Assembly: GCF_003269295.1 (NCBI RefSeq)
Contig: NZ_QLTT01000001.1
Location: 81,635-145,634 of the forward strand
DNA: 64,000 nt
Source of the DNA: Lentzea atacamensis
GTDB lineage: Bacteria > Actinomycetota > Actinomycetes > Mycobacteriales > Pseudonocardiaceae
Direction: 5' to 3'
Made by a program: the position numbers and the translations under genes
Notes under the pieces: generated by a model
Told to the model about the DNA's origin: nothing
The model's database searches: none
What the model saw: the letters and a program-made list of their open reading frames with translations, nothing else
In this document: positions 42,920-50,877 of the stretch, in pieces
How the letters are laid out: each line of letters starts with the position of its first letter
Position numbering within the stretch: position 1 is the stretch's first letter

Positions 42920-44175
42920 TCGACCAGCTGCCCGAGAACCGCACCCTGCCCGACGACGTCCGGATGCGCGCCCGCCGCCGCCTCTCCGAGGGCATGGCTC
43001 CCGGCGCCCGCGCCGGCAGGCAGACCCTGATCGCCGCCGGCGTCAGCCTCCTGGCCGCGGGCGCGGTCTTCGCCACGCAGGCACTGCTCGGCGGCAACGC
43101 CGAGGTCGCCGGTCCGCCCTCCTACCCCGACAACGGCGAGCTGGTCGGCAAGGACCGCGCGGTGATCAACCACGTCGAACGCGGCAGGGTCGACCCGGAC
43201 GTCCTGTCACGGTGCGTGGCCGCCGCCAAGGCCCACCCGCCTGTTTCGGCGTGGCAGACCATCGCCACCAGCCACAAGGCCGGCACGGTCCTCACCGCCT
43301 TCCGCGGCCCGACTGGAGTGTTCTTCTGCGCGAACACCGTCACCACGACCACGATCTCCAACCCGGACCCCGTCCAGCTCGAAGAGGGCCGCCGCAAGGT
43401 GAGGATCCTGTTCACCACGCCCAGCGGCACCATGGCGGGGCTGGTCTCGCCGGACGTGAAGTTCCTGAGCCTCGCCCGCATCGGCGACCGGGGCACCGAC
43501 AACACCGGGCCCGCGCTGGTCGACGGGCTCTTCCTGGCCCCGAGCGGCTTCACCAAGGCAGAGAACGGCACGCAGGCGCTGGCCAACGGCGAGCACTTCG
43601 CCGTGCGGGGCGTCCCGAAACCGACCGCGTCCGTCGTCGACCGGCCGCTGCCACCCGCGGACCGCAGCACACCCGAGGCGCTCAAGCTCGCCGAGTGCGT
43701 GCGCGACCGGCCGATCCCGGACGCCGCCCAGTTCGCCCACACCCTCACCGTCCGGCTCAGCGCCACCAGCACCGTCCGGCTCGGCCGGTTCGGCGACCTG
43801 CTGCTCTACTGCATGGACCAGGGCAAACCGGTGAAGGGCAGGGTGCTCGACCGCGACGACCTGGACGAGGTCCGCGGCGAGACCATCGCCTCGGTCGGCG
43901 CCTTCTACGACTTCGCACCGGAGACGCTGCGGGAAGACGGGGAGGTGGACCACCTGGTGAGCAACACCGCCGCGGCCACCGGCCTGATCACCGATCCGCG
44001 CGTCGCGTCGATCACCTACACCCGGCCCGGCACGGCCGACCTGCCGGCCTCGATCGGCAACGGCACGTTCGTCCTCGTCGCGCCGCTGATCGACCGGCAC
44101 CCCGACGCACGTGTCGTCGTGCGCGACGCGGCCGGCACGGTGCTGGAGACGATCAAGCCCGGGGACGTGCCGTAA
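42916..44175 (+). CDS. Membrane-anchored partner of ECF sigma, possible anti-sigma
   Basis: 419-residue protein with a short cytoplasmic segment (about 36 residues), one membrane segment (TLIAAGVSLLAAGAVFATQALL) and a large outer domain without recognised fold. Gene overlap (GTGA) with the sigma gene suggests an anti-sigma or sensor, although no zinc-binding HxxxCxxC motif is present in the N-terminus, so it would not be a classical ZAS protein. The outer region has repeated VLTAFRGPTGVFFCA and VRLSATSTVRLG strands. Uncertain function. Confidence 0.7.
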   Translation: MIDQLPENRTLPDDVRMRARRRLSEGMAPGARAGRQTLIAAGVSLLAAGAVFATQALLGGNAEVAGPPSYPDNGELVGKDRAVINHVERGRVDPDVLSRCVAAAKAHPPVSAWQTIATSHKAGTVLTAFRGPTGVFFCANTVTTTTISNPDPVQLEEGRRKVRILFTTPSGTMAGLVSPDVKFLSLARIGDRGTDNTGPALVDGLFLAPSGFTKAENGTQALANGEHFAVRGVPKPTASVVDRPLPPADRSTPEALKLAECVRDRPIPDAAQFAHTLTVRLSATSTVRLGRFGDLLLYCMDQGKPVKGRVLDRDDLDEVRGETIASVGAFYDFAPETLREDGEVDHLVSNTAAATGLITDPRVASITYTRPGTADLPASIGNGTFVLVAPLIDRHPDARVVVRDAAGTVLETIKPGDVP

Positions 44176-44206
44176 ACGGATGGACAGCGGCGTCAGGATC
44201 TCGGTT

Positions 44207-44710
44207 GTGGAGACCGAACGCCTGACGCTGCGCCCGCTGGTGCCCGACGACCTGCCGGAACTGCGGAGGCTGCACGGCGATCCCGAGGTGATGCGGTTCC
44301 TCGACCAGGACAAGCCGGAGGACGTGCTCGCCGACGACTGCTTCCGCGCGGCGATCGAGAAGTCCAGCGGCCGGTTCGTCGGCTGGTTCGAGTTCCTGGA
44401 GACCGGCGACGGCACGGCCGAGCTCGGCTACCGGCTGCACCGCGGGTTCTGGGGTCTCGGGTACGCCACCGAGGGCGGGAAAGCTCTGATCGAGCGCGGT
44501 TTCACGACCGGCGGGGTGCAGCGGGTCGTCGCCACCACGATGTTCGTGAACGCCGGATCGCGCCGCGTGATGGAGAAGTGCGGGCTGCGGCACGTGCGCA
44601 CGTTCCACCTCGACTGGGACGAACCGCTGCCCGGTAGTGAGCACGGTGAGGTCGAGTACGCGTTGACCAGGGAGGAATGGCTGGCGGCCAGGAACCGTTC
44701 GAATTGGTGA
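44207..44710 (+). CDS. GNAT acetyltransferase (RimJ-like)
   Basis: 167-residue GNAT enzyme: METERLTLRPLVPDDLPELRRLH (start of fold), DGTAELGYRLHRGFWGLGYATEGGKAL (acetyl-CoA loop, GFWGLGYATEG), and TMFVNAGSRRVMEKCGLRH. Related to RimJ/RimL N-terminal acetyltransferases that modify ribosomal proteins or antibiotics. The GTG at 44207 is favoured over the ATG at 44180, because relatives begin METERL and CAGGAT lies 7 bases before it. Followed 18 bases later by nat. Confidence 0.86.
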   Translation: METERLTLRPLVPDDLPELRRLHGDPEVMRFLDQDKPEDVLADDCFRAAIEKSSGRFVGWFEFLETGDGTAELGYRLHRGFWGLGYATEGGKALIERGFTTGGVQRVVATTMFVNAGSRRVMEKCGLRHVRTFHLDWDEPLPGSEHGEVEYALTREEWLAARNRSNW

Positions 44711-44728
44711 ACGTTAGGGGGAACGAAC

Positions 44729-45505
44729 ATGTGGCAGACCGATCTGGTCGATCTGGACGCGTACTTCGCACGCACGGGAGCGTCTTCGTCGAGTTCTCTG
44801 AAGGAATTGCATGAGGCGCACGTACGCGCCATCCCGTTCGAGAACATCGACGTGATGCTCGGTCGCGTGCCGTCATTGGACCTGGCCGACATCCAGGCCA
44901 AGCTCGTGGGCCGTCGCCGTGGCGGCTACTGCTACGAACACCAGCTGCTGTTCACCGCTGTGCTGGAACGTCTCGGGTACGCGGTCGCGCGGCGGATGAG
45001 CCGGGTGATGACCGGGCCGCGCACGCACTTCATGTCGATCGTGGACAATCACCTCGTCGACGTCGGCTTCGGCGCCGGGATGCTGCACCCGATGCCGCTG
45101 GTCGACGGCGCGGTAGTGGACCAGGCCGGGTGGCCGCACCGGTTGCGGCGCGTCGACCGGCGCTGGGTGCTGGAGAAGCAGTCAGCGGACGGCTGGCAGC
45201 TGCAGCACGCGTTCGAGGACGACGTCGAGCAGCAGCCCATCGACTACACGATGGCCAACTACTACGTCGCCACGCACGAGCGGTCGCCGTTCAGCCGCCA
45301 GCTGGTCGTCATGCGGCTCGCACCGGGTCTGAGCCGCCGTCTGGTCGGCTCCACGCTCACGATTGAACACGCGGGAGCGGAACCTGAGAATTCTCAGGTT
45401 GAAAACCTCGCGGAAACGCTGGAATCGCTGGACATCTCGCTTACCGAGAGGGAGCTGAGTCACATCGGCGCAATTCCGGGAACACCGGTGGGTGCGCGTT
45501 CGTAG
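44729..45505 (+). CDS. nat: Arylamine N-acetyltransferase
   Basis: 258-residue NAT. The catalytic triad is visible as Cys in GRRRGGYCYEHQ, His in GPRTHFMSIV and Asp in LVDVGFGAG. It moves acetyl groups from acetyl-CoA to aromatic amines or hydrazines, including drugs such as isoniazid; a physiological role in mycobacteria concerns cholesterol-derived acyl-CoA. The loop between His and Asp (11 residues) is shorter than in the mycobacterial enzymes. ATG preceded by a GGGGGA element. C-terminal lobe shortened to end near residue 258. Confidence 0.93.
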   Translation: MWQTDLVDLDAYFARTGASSSSSLKELHEAHVRAIPFENIDVMLGRVPSLDLADIQAKLVGRRRGGYCYEHQLLFTAVLERLGYAVARRMSRVMTGPRTHFMSIVDNHLVDVGFGAGMLHPMPLVDGAVVDQAGWPHRLRRVDRRWVLEKQSADGWQLQHAFEDDVEQQPIDYTMANYYVATHERSPFSRQLVVMRLAPGLSRRLVGSTLTIEHAGAEPENSQVENLAETLESLDISLTERELSHIGAIPGTPVGARS

Positions 45506-45544
45506 TACTGAACATAAGGGGATCGCATATCGGAGGTGTTGCAC

Positions 45545-46057
45545 ATGACCACCGCGACTCCGTTCACCGCAGGAGCCACCAACGCCGCAGGCGTCAACGC
45601 TCTGCCCACCCCGCCCACGGGCTGGCCGATCGGTTCCTACGCGACCTACGAAGAGGCGCAGCGAGCTGTCGACCACCTGGCTGACAACGACTTCCCGGTC
45701 GCCGACGTCACCATCGTCGGCGTCGAGCCGATGATCGTCGAACGCGTCACCGGCCGCCTGACCTGGGGCCGCGTCCTCGGCGCGGGTGCCGCGTCGGGTG
45801 CCTGGTTCGGTCTGTTCGTCGGTCTGCTGCTGGGCCTGTTCTCGACCGGCGGCGCTCTCGCCCCGATCGTCACGGGTCTGGTCGTCGGTACCGTCTTCGG
45901 TCTGGCCGGTGCCGCGATCCGCTACTCGGCCCAGCGCGGCCGTCGCGACTTCGCGTCGACCACGCAGCTGGTGGCGGGCCGCTACGACGTCCTGAGCCAC
46001 CCTCGCAACGCCGAGCGCGGCAAGGAAATGCTGACCACCCTGGCCTGGCGGTCATGA
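45545..46057 (+). CDS. General stress protein 17M-like membrane protein
   Basis: 170-residue protein with an N-terminal domain of the YdaG/17M type (GWPIGSYATYEEAQRAVDHLADNDFPVADVTIVGVEP, shown by SYATYEEAQRAVDHL), followed by two membrane segments (GAAASGAWFGLFVGLLLGLF and APIVTGLVVGTVFGLAGAAI). Function unknown, usually stress-induced. GGAGGTG stands 6 bases before the ATG. Ends in front of a strong terminator. Confidence 0.85.
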   Translation: MTTATPFTAGATNAAGVNALPTPPTGWPIGSYATYEEAQRAVDHLADNDFPVADVTIVGVEPMIVERVTGRLTWGRVLGAGAASGAWFGLFVGLLLGLFSTGGALAPIVTGLVVGTVFGLAGAAIRYSAQRGRRDFASTTQLVAGRYDVLSHPRNAERGKEMLTTLAWRS

Positions 46058-46085
46058 GCCGCTGACGGACCTGCCGGTTCAAGAG

Positions 46086-46116
46086 GAAACGCCGTCCCTT
46101 CCAGGGGCGGCGTTTC
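46086..46116 (+). terminator. Rho-independent terminator
   Basis: GAAACGCCGTCCC and GGGGCGGCGTTTC form a 13-bp stem with one mismatched and one wobble-like position, 5-base loop and a short T run after it. Confidence 0.82.
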
Positions 46117-46132
46117 TGCATGCTTGCCCCCC

Positions 46133-46822
46133 GTGACTGGGGGAAGTGTGCGCGAGCTGGTGGCGACGCACTGGTGGCGGACGGTGCCGGCGGTCGCGGC
46201 GGTGATCATCACCGCCTTGGGCGACGTCTCGATGTCGGCCGTCCTTCCGACGCTGGTGTGGTGCGTGGCGCTGGCCCGCACCCGGCGGACCGGACTGATC
46301 GTCGGACTCGTCCTGCTGGGTTCGCTGGAGTGGTTCGTGGCGCCGCGCGTGTTGTGGTGGTCCGGGCCGTGGGTGCCTTCACCGCTCGACCTGTTGTGGC
46401 TCTACCCCCTGCTGGCGGCGCTCGTGTGCGAGACCGGTGCGGTGGTGGAACGCCGCCAGCCGGCCGGCGTCCTGACCCTGCTCGCCGTGGTGACCCTGGG
46501 CCTGCTGGCCACCGGGATCAAGGTGCTCGACCACGACTTCGTCAAGCCCGAGTCGGAGGGCGTGCTGCCAGGACCGTCCGGTGTGCGGGTGGTCGAGGGC
46601 GATGGCGGGTGCGGCTACTGCTGGCGCGACCTGGACGCGACGGGCGATCGAGCCGGCGAGGTGATGCGCGCACACCTCACGTCTCGGGGCTTCACCCCGG
46701 CTAGCCCGCTCGGTGCTGAGCGGATGTGCCGGCACACGGGCGTTTTTGTGCCGTATGTGGTGTGCGCTGAGCTGCGCGACAGGGCGCCGGGCAGCGTGCG
46801 AGTCACCTGGTACGTCGAGTGA
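46133..46822 (+). CDS. Hypothetical membrane protein
   Basis: Protein of about 229 residues with four hydrophobic segments (VPAVAAVIITALG, LPTLVWCVALA, GLIVGLVLLGSLEWF, LYPLLAALVCE), then a soluble tail with four Cys (CGYCW, MCRHTG, VVCAEL). Start uncertain: GTG at 46133 or 46148 are both possible. Family not recognised. It lies just after a terminator, so it likely has its own promoter. The Cys tail could form disulphides outside the cell. Confidence 0.6.
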   Translation: MTGGSVRELVATHWWRTVPAVAAVIITALGDVSMSAVLPTLVWCVALARTRRTGLIVGLVLLGSLEWFVAPRVLWWSGPWVPSPLDLLWLYPLLAALVCETGAVVERRQPAGVLTLLAVVTLGLLATGIKVLDHDFVKPESEGVLPGPSGVRVVEGDGGCGYCWRDLDATGDRAGEVMRAHLTSRGFTPASPLGAERMCRHTGVFVPYVVCAELRDRAPGSVRVTWYVE

Positions 46823-46880
46823 CACCCCATTTCCGTAGGACGTACGGTATTGTTTCCGTATGGCCTACGGAAATGGGGTG
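46823..46880. promoter_or_regulatory. Long TetR operator before TetR2 gene
   Basis: 17-bp perfect arms (CACCCCATTTCCGTAGG and its complement) separated by a 24-base centre that contains two more CCGTA-type half-sites. It overlaps the end of the membrane gene and precedes the TetR start by 6 bases. Confidence 0.75.
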
Positions 46881-46885
46881 GACGG

Positions 46886-47641
46886 ATGGCAGCCGAACGC
46901 AGCGGCGGGGGAGACCCGGCCAGGACGCTCGCGTTGCTCTGGCGCACGCCGCCGGAGCCGAAAGCGGTCGGCAGGAAGCCGAAGGTGAGCGTCGACCAGA
47001 TCGTCGCCGCGGCGATCGCGGTGGCCGACCGCGAAGGGCTCGGCGCGATGTCGATGGCCCGCGTCGCACAGGAACTGTCGGTCGGCACGATGTCGCTCTA
47101 CACGCACGTGCCCGGCAAGGCCGAGCTCATCGACCTGATGGCCGACACCGTGCTGCAGGAACGCGATCTCACGCCCGACGGCACGTGGCGTGAACGCATC
47201 AAGCACTACGCCGACCGCACACGCGCGGTCTACCAGGCACACCCGTGGATGCGTGACGTGTCGATGGTGCGCCCGCCGCTCGGGCCGGGACTGATGGACG
47301 GCCAGGAGTTCGTGCTCGCGGCGCTGGCCGACTCCGGTCTGGAGCCGCGGCAGGTGACCATCGCGCACGTGGCGGTCGAGGGGTTCGTCCACGGCGCGGC
47401 CGCGTCCGAAGTGGACGATCGGCAGCTCGAGGTCGTGACCGGTGAGTCCGGTGACTCGTGGTGGGGCTCGCGACAGCTGTTCTGGGACGACTACTTCGAC
47501 GTCGAGCGCTACCCGACCATGACGAGCCTGTGGAACGCCGGCGCCTACGACATCGAGGGCACGCTCGCGGACAGCGTGCGGAAGTCGTTCGACTACGGGC
47601 TGGAGAAGCTGCTGGACGGAATCGAAGGGGGCATGCGATGA
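46886..47641 (+). CDS. TetR family regulator, operator CCGTA type, copy 2
   Basis: 251-residue TetR protein paralogous to the one at 33480: GGGDPARTLALLWRTPPEP, then the HTH (LGAMSMARVAQELSVGTMSLYTHVPGKAELIDLMADTV) and TetR_C-type ligand domain with YQAHPWMRDVSMVRPPLGP. The ATG is placed at 46886 to stay downstream of the palindrome. Its stop overlaps the NmrA-like gene in an ATGA junction, so the pair are one operon; the ligand may be the substrate of that enzyme. Likely autoregulated through the palindrome at 46823. Confidence 0.92.
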   Translation: MAAERSGGGDPARTLALLWRTPPEPKAVGRKPKVSVDQIVAAAIAVADREGLGAMSMARVAQELSVGTMSLYTHVPGKAELIDLMADTVLQERDLTPDGTWRERIKHYADRTRAVYQAHPWMRDVSMVRPPLGPGLMDGQEFVLAALADSGLEPRQVTIAHVAVEGFVHGAAASEVDDRQLEVVTGESGDSWWGSRQLFWDDYFDVERYPTMTSLWNAGAYDIEGTLADSVRKSFDYGLEKLLDGIEGGMR

Positions 47642-48531
47642 CGATCCTGGTGACCGGCGCGACGGGCCACCTCGGCCGGTTGGTGGTGCGAGGACTGACG
47701 GGCCACGTGCGGGCGGTGACGCGCAATCCCGCCAAGGCGAACTTCCCGGACGGCGTGGAGGTGGTGAAAGCCGACCTCGACGACCCGGACAGCCTCCCGT
47801 TCGACGGCGTGGAGGTGGTGAAAGCCGACCTCGACGACCCGGACAGCCTCCCGTTCGACGGCGTGGACAAGCTCTACCTGTTCGTGCACCCGCCGACCGC
47901 GCAGGAAGTGGTCGACCGCGCGGTGAAGGCGGGCGTGCGCAGGATCGTGACGCTGTCATCGGGTGCGGTGACCTACGGCTACGACACCAGCCACCACCTG
48001 CCGGTCGAGCAGGCCGTCGAGGCGTCCGGCCTCGAGTGGACCCACCTGCGGCCCGGCGAGTTCGCGACCAACAAGATCGACCTGTGGGGGCCCTCGATCC
48101 GCACGGACGGCACGATCGTGCACCCCGACCCGGACGTGTTCGGCCAGCCGATCCATGAGGCCGACATCGCCGAGGTGGCGGTCAAGGCCCTGCTGGAGGA
48201 CGGCCACGCGGGCAAGGCCTACAACCTGTCCGGCCCACCGCAGCTCACCCAGCGGGACATGGCGGCGGCACTCGGCGAGGCGCTCGGCCGCGAGCTGCGG
48301 TTCGTCGACGTCACGGCAGAGGAAGCGCTCGCCTACTACATGAGCGTCGGCTGGGAGGAGGAGATCGCCCGCTACATCCTCGGGCTAGGCGGCTACGAGG
48401 GTGGCGAGCCGGACGACTTCAGCGACTACGAGTTCGTGGTGTCGCCGGACTTCGAGGCGGTGACCGGCAAGCCGTACCGGACGTTCGCGCAGTGGGCGCG
48501 TGATCACGTCGCCGACTTCACCGCAGAATGA
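47638..48531 (+). CDS. NmrA-like NAD(P)-binding protein with internal duplication
   Basis: 297-residue atypical SDR of the NmrA/NAD(P)H-azoreductase-like group: TILVTGATGHLGRLVVRGL, AVTRNPAKA, RIVTLSSGAV and GLEWTHLRPGEF, with the C-terminal AGKAYNLSGP segment. Unusual: the segment GVEVVKADLDDPDSLPFD occurs twice in tandem from a perfect 54-bp repeat, lengthening the loop after the third strand, which in relatives is single. The fold may tolerate it. Operon with TetR2 (ATGA overlap), 4 bases before a HAD gene. Confidence 0.88.
   Translation: MTILVTGATGHLGRLVVRGLTGHVRAVTRNPAKANFPDGVEVVKADLDDPDSLPFDGVEVVKADLDDPDSLPFDGVDKLYLFVHPPTAQEVVDRAVKAGVRRIVTLSSGAVTYGYDTSHHLPVEQAVEASGLEWTHLRPGEFATNKIDLWGPSIRTDGTIVHPDPDVFGQPIHEADIAEVAVKALLEDGHAGKAYNLSGPPQLTQRDMAAALGEALGRELRFVDVTAEEALAYYMSVGWEEEIARYILGLGGYEGGEPDDFSDYEFVVSPDFEAVTGKPYRTFAQWARDHVADFTAE
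47751..47858 (+). repeat. 54-bp perfect tandem duplication inside NmrA-like gene
   Basis: Two identical 54-base units (47751-47804 and 47805-47858) plus 9 bases of a third. In frame, so 18 residues are duplicated. The identity implies recent origin. Confidence 0.9.
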
Positions 48532-48535
48532 CCGG

Positions 48536-49321
48536 GTGAAGCTGATCGCGACCGACCTCGACGGCACGCTGCTGCGTGACGACCGGACCGTCTCGCGCCG
48601 CACGCGCGACGCGTTGCGCACCGCCACCGAGTCGGGCGCCGAGGTCGTGTTCGTGACGGCACGGCCGCCGCGGTTCGTCGACGCCCTCACGACAGGTCTG
48701 GTGGGCACGGCGATCTGCAGCAACGGCGCGATCGTCTACGACATCGGCGAACGACAGGTCGTCGGCTCCCGTCCGCTGGCGGTGGCCGCCGCCCGCAAGG
48801 TGGCGGCCACGCTGCGGGAGGCGGTGCCGTCGGTCGGTTTCGGCGTCGAGACCGGCCACCACGTCAGGTACGAGCCGTCCTACGTGCTGCGCATGCCCGA
48901 GGACGCCGCCGCCGAGCAGCCGGTCGCGGTGCTCGACGACCTGTGGGCGGTGCCGTTCGTGAAGCTGCTGGCGCACTCGTCGGAACACAGCGCGGACTTC
49001 ATGGTCGCCGCGGCCGAGACCGTCGCCGGCGGCGAAGCGCAGTTCACCCACTCCGGTGGCCACGGCCTGCTGGAGGTCAGCGCGCTCGGCGTGGGCAAGG
49101 CCGCTGCGCTGGCCGCTCTGTGCGCCGAGCGGGGCGTCGACGCCGCTGACGTCGTGGCGTTCGGCGACATGCCCAACGACCTGTCGATCCTGCGCTGGGC
49201 CGGCCTCGGGTACGCCATGGCCAACGCACACGAGGCCGTGCTCGCCGCCGCGGACCGTCGCACGCTCACCAACGAGGAGGACGGCGTGGCCGTCGCACTC
49301 GAAGATCTGTTCAGCCGCTGA
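48536..49321 (+). CDS. Cof-type HAD hydrolase
   Basis: 261-residue HAD phosphatase of the Cof/YbiV type: KLIATDLDGTLLRDD (nucleophilic Asp), VFVTARPPRFV, ICSNGAIVYD, then the cap region and GKAAALAALC, DVVAFGDMPNDLSIL and YAMANAHEAV. It should dephosphorylate a sugar phosphate or nucleotide-like substrate. GTG start, 4 bases after the NmrA stop, so probably operonic. Immediately followed by the second ECF42-like unit. Confidence 0.92.
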   Translation: MKLIATDLDGTLLRDDRTVSRRTRDALRTATESGAEVVFVTARPPRFVDALTTGLVGTAICSNGAIVYDIGERQVVGSRPLAVAAARKVAATLREAVPSVGFGVETGHHVRYEPSYVLRMPEDAAAEQPVAVLDDLWAVPFVKLLAHSSEHSADFMVAAAETVAGGEAQFTHSGGHGLLEVSALGVGKAAALAALCAERGVDAADVVAFGDMPNDLSILRWAGLGYAMANAHEAVLAAADRRTLTNEEDGVAVALEDLFSR

Positions 49322-49327
49322 TCACCC

Positions 49328-49354
49328 GGTCGATTTCGGCACCTCCCGTTCGAC
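49328..49354 (+). promoter_or_regulatory. ECF42-type promoter, second YCII-sigma operon
   Basis: GGTCGA-N17-CGAC, one mismatch from TGTCGA, 35 bases before the small YCII gene at 49389, just after the HAD stop. Confidence 0.55.
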
Positions 49355-49388
49355 GTCTCTGCAAGGGAAGAGAGAACGAGGAGGTCCG

Positions 49389-49619
49389 GTGCGGTTCATG
49401 GTGTTCGTCAGGAGCCCGAAACCGTTGGCGGCGCTGCACACCGACACCCTGCTGCGCGCGGGCGTCCTGCTCGACGCGGGCGACCTGGTGCCCCACGCGT
49501 TCGGGGTGTCCGGGTACTGGCTCATCGACGTCAGGAGCTGGGAGGAGGCCGTGGAACGCGTCCGGCGCATCCCCCTTCCGGCGTGCGTCGTGGAAATACG
49601 GGAGTTGCCTGTGGTCTGA
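49389..49619 (+). CDS. Shortened YCII-like protein without DGPF
   Basis: 76-residue product (GTG start after GAGGAGG) that aligns with YCII proteins at both ends, MRFMVFVR and YWLIDVRSWEEAVERVRRIPLP, with VEIRELPVV at the C-terminus, but the central segment that carries DGPF is gone. Full YCII proteins are about 120 residues. The in-frame loss retains the ferredoxin-like ends. It precedes an ECF42-like sigma gene by 7 bases. May be non-functional or specialised. Confidence 0.75.
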   Translation: MRFMVFVRSPKPLAALHTDTLLRAGVLLDAGDLVPHAFGVSGYWLIDVRSWEEAVERVRRIPLPACVVEIRELPVV

Positions 49620-49626
49620 TGCCCCC

Positions 49627-50877
49627 ATGGGGGCTACCACCTCGGTGCACCGCACCATCGACGCGGTCTGGCGGATGGAGTCGGCGAAGGTCATCGCGGC
49701 GCTCGCCCGGTACGTGCGCGACGTGGGCCTCGCCGAGGAGATGGCCCAGGACGCCCTGGTCGCGGCGCTGGAGCAGTGGCCGGCCGAAGGCGTGCCGAAA
49801 AACCCCGGCGCGTGGCTCATGACCACGGCCAAGCGGCGCGCGATCGACCAGATCCGGCGGCGGGAGAACTTCAACCGCAAGGTCGAGGAGATCGGGCGCG
49901 AGGTCCAGGAGGTCACGCCGGACGCCAGCGAGGGCATCGAGGACGAGATCGGCGACGACCTGCTGAGCCTCATCTTCACCGCCTGCCACCCCGTGCTGGG
50001 CACCGAGGCGCGGGTGGCGCTGACGTTGAAGATGCTGGGCGGCCTCAAGACCGAGGAGATCGCCCGCGCGTTCCTGGTCAGCGACTCGACCGTGGCCCAG
50101 CGCATCGTCCGCGCCAAGAAAGCCCTGGCCGACGCCGGTGTGCCGTTCGAGGTCCCCGAAGGCCCCGAACTGGCGACGCGGCTCGCGTCCGTCCTCGAGG
50201 TGATCTACCTGATCTTCAACGAGGGCTACTCCGCCACCCAGGGCGACCACTGGATGCGCCCCGAGCTCTGCGCGGAGGCACTGCGGCTCGGCCGGGTGCT
50301 CGCCGAGCTCGCGCCGAAGGAAGCCGAGGTCCACGGCCTGGTCGCGCTGATGGAGATCCAGGCCTCCCGCGCCAAGGCCCGCACCGGTCCCGGCGGTGAG
50401 CCCGTGCTGCTGCTCGACCAGGACCGCAGCAAGTGGGACTGGCTGCTCATCGGCCGCGGTCTCAAGGCCCTCGAACGGGCCGAGGCACTCAACCAGCCGC
50501 CCGGCCCCTACTACGTGCAGGCCGCTCTAGCCGCGTGTCACGCCCGCGCGCGCAAGGCCGAGGACACCGACTGGCAGCGCATCGCCTCGCTCTACCAGGT
50601 GCTCGCGCAGATCTCGCCGTCACCGATCGTCGAGCTCAACCGCGCGGTGGCGTTGTCGATGGCCTTCGGTCCCGCCGCCGGCCTCGCCCTGGTGGACGAG
50701 ATCGCCGGCGAGAAGGCGTTGCAGGGCTACCACCTGCTGCCCAGCGTCCGCGGCGACTTCCTGGTCAAGCTCGGCCGGTTGAAAGAGGCGAAGGGCGAGT
50801 TCGAGAAGGCCGCCTCGCTCACCCGCAACGAACGCGAGAAGACGCTGCTGCTCGAACGCGCCGCCGCCTGCGACTAG
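49627..50877 (+). CDS. ECF42-type RNA polymerase sigma factor, second copy
   Basis: 416-residue ECF42-type sigma: region 2 (ARYVRDVGLAEEMAQDALVAALEQ, WLMTTAKRRAIDQIRR), region 4 (VALTLKMLGGLKTEEIARAFLVSDSTVAQRIVRAK) and a helical C-terminal extension (DHWMRPELCAEALRLGRVLAEL, PYYVQAALAACHARARK). Second member beside the one at 7215. ATG with MGATTSVHRTID. Partner is the shortened YCII gene. Its 3' end overlaps the LysE gene by 4 bases. Confidence 0.93.
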   Translation: MGATTSVHRTIDAVWRMESAKVIAALARYVRDVGLAEEMAQDALVAALEQWPAEGVPKNPGAWLMTTAKRRAIDQIRRRENFNRKVEEIGREVQEVTPDASEGIEDEIGDDLLSLIFTACHPVLGTEARVALTLKMLGGLKTEEIARAFLVSDSTVAQRIVRAKKALADAGVPFEVPEGPELATRLASVLEVIYLIFNEGYSATQGDHWMRPELCAEALRLGRVLAELAPKEAEVHGLVALMEIQASRAKARTGPGGEPVLLLDQDRSKWDWLLIGRGLKALERAEALNQPPGPYYVQAALAACHARARKAEDTDWQRIASLYQVLAQISPSPIVELNRAVALSMAFGPAAGLALVDEIAGEKALQGYHLLPSVRGDFLVKLGRLKEAKGEFEKAASLTRNEREKTLLLERAAACD

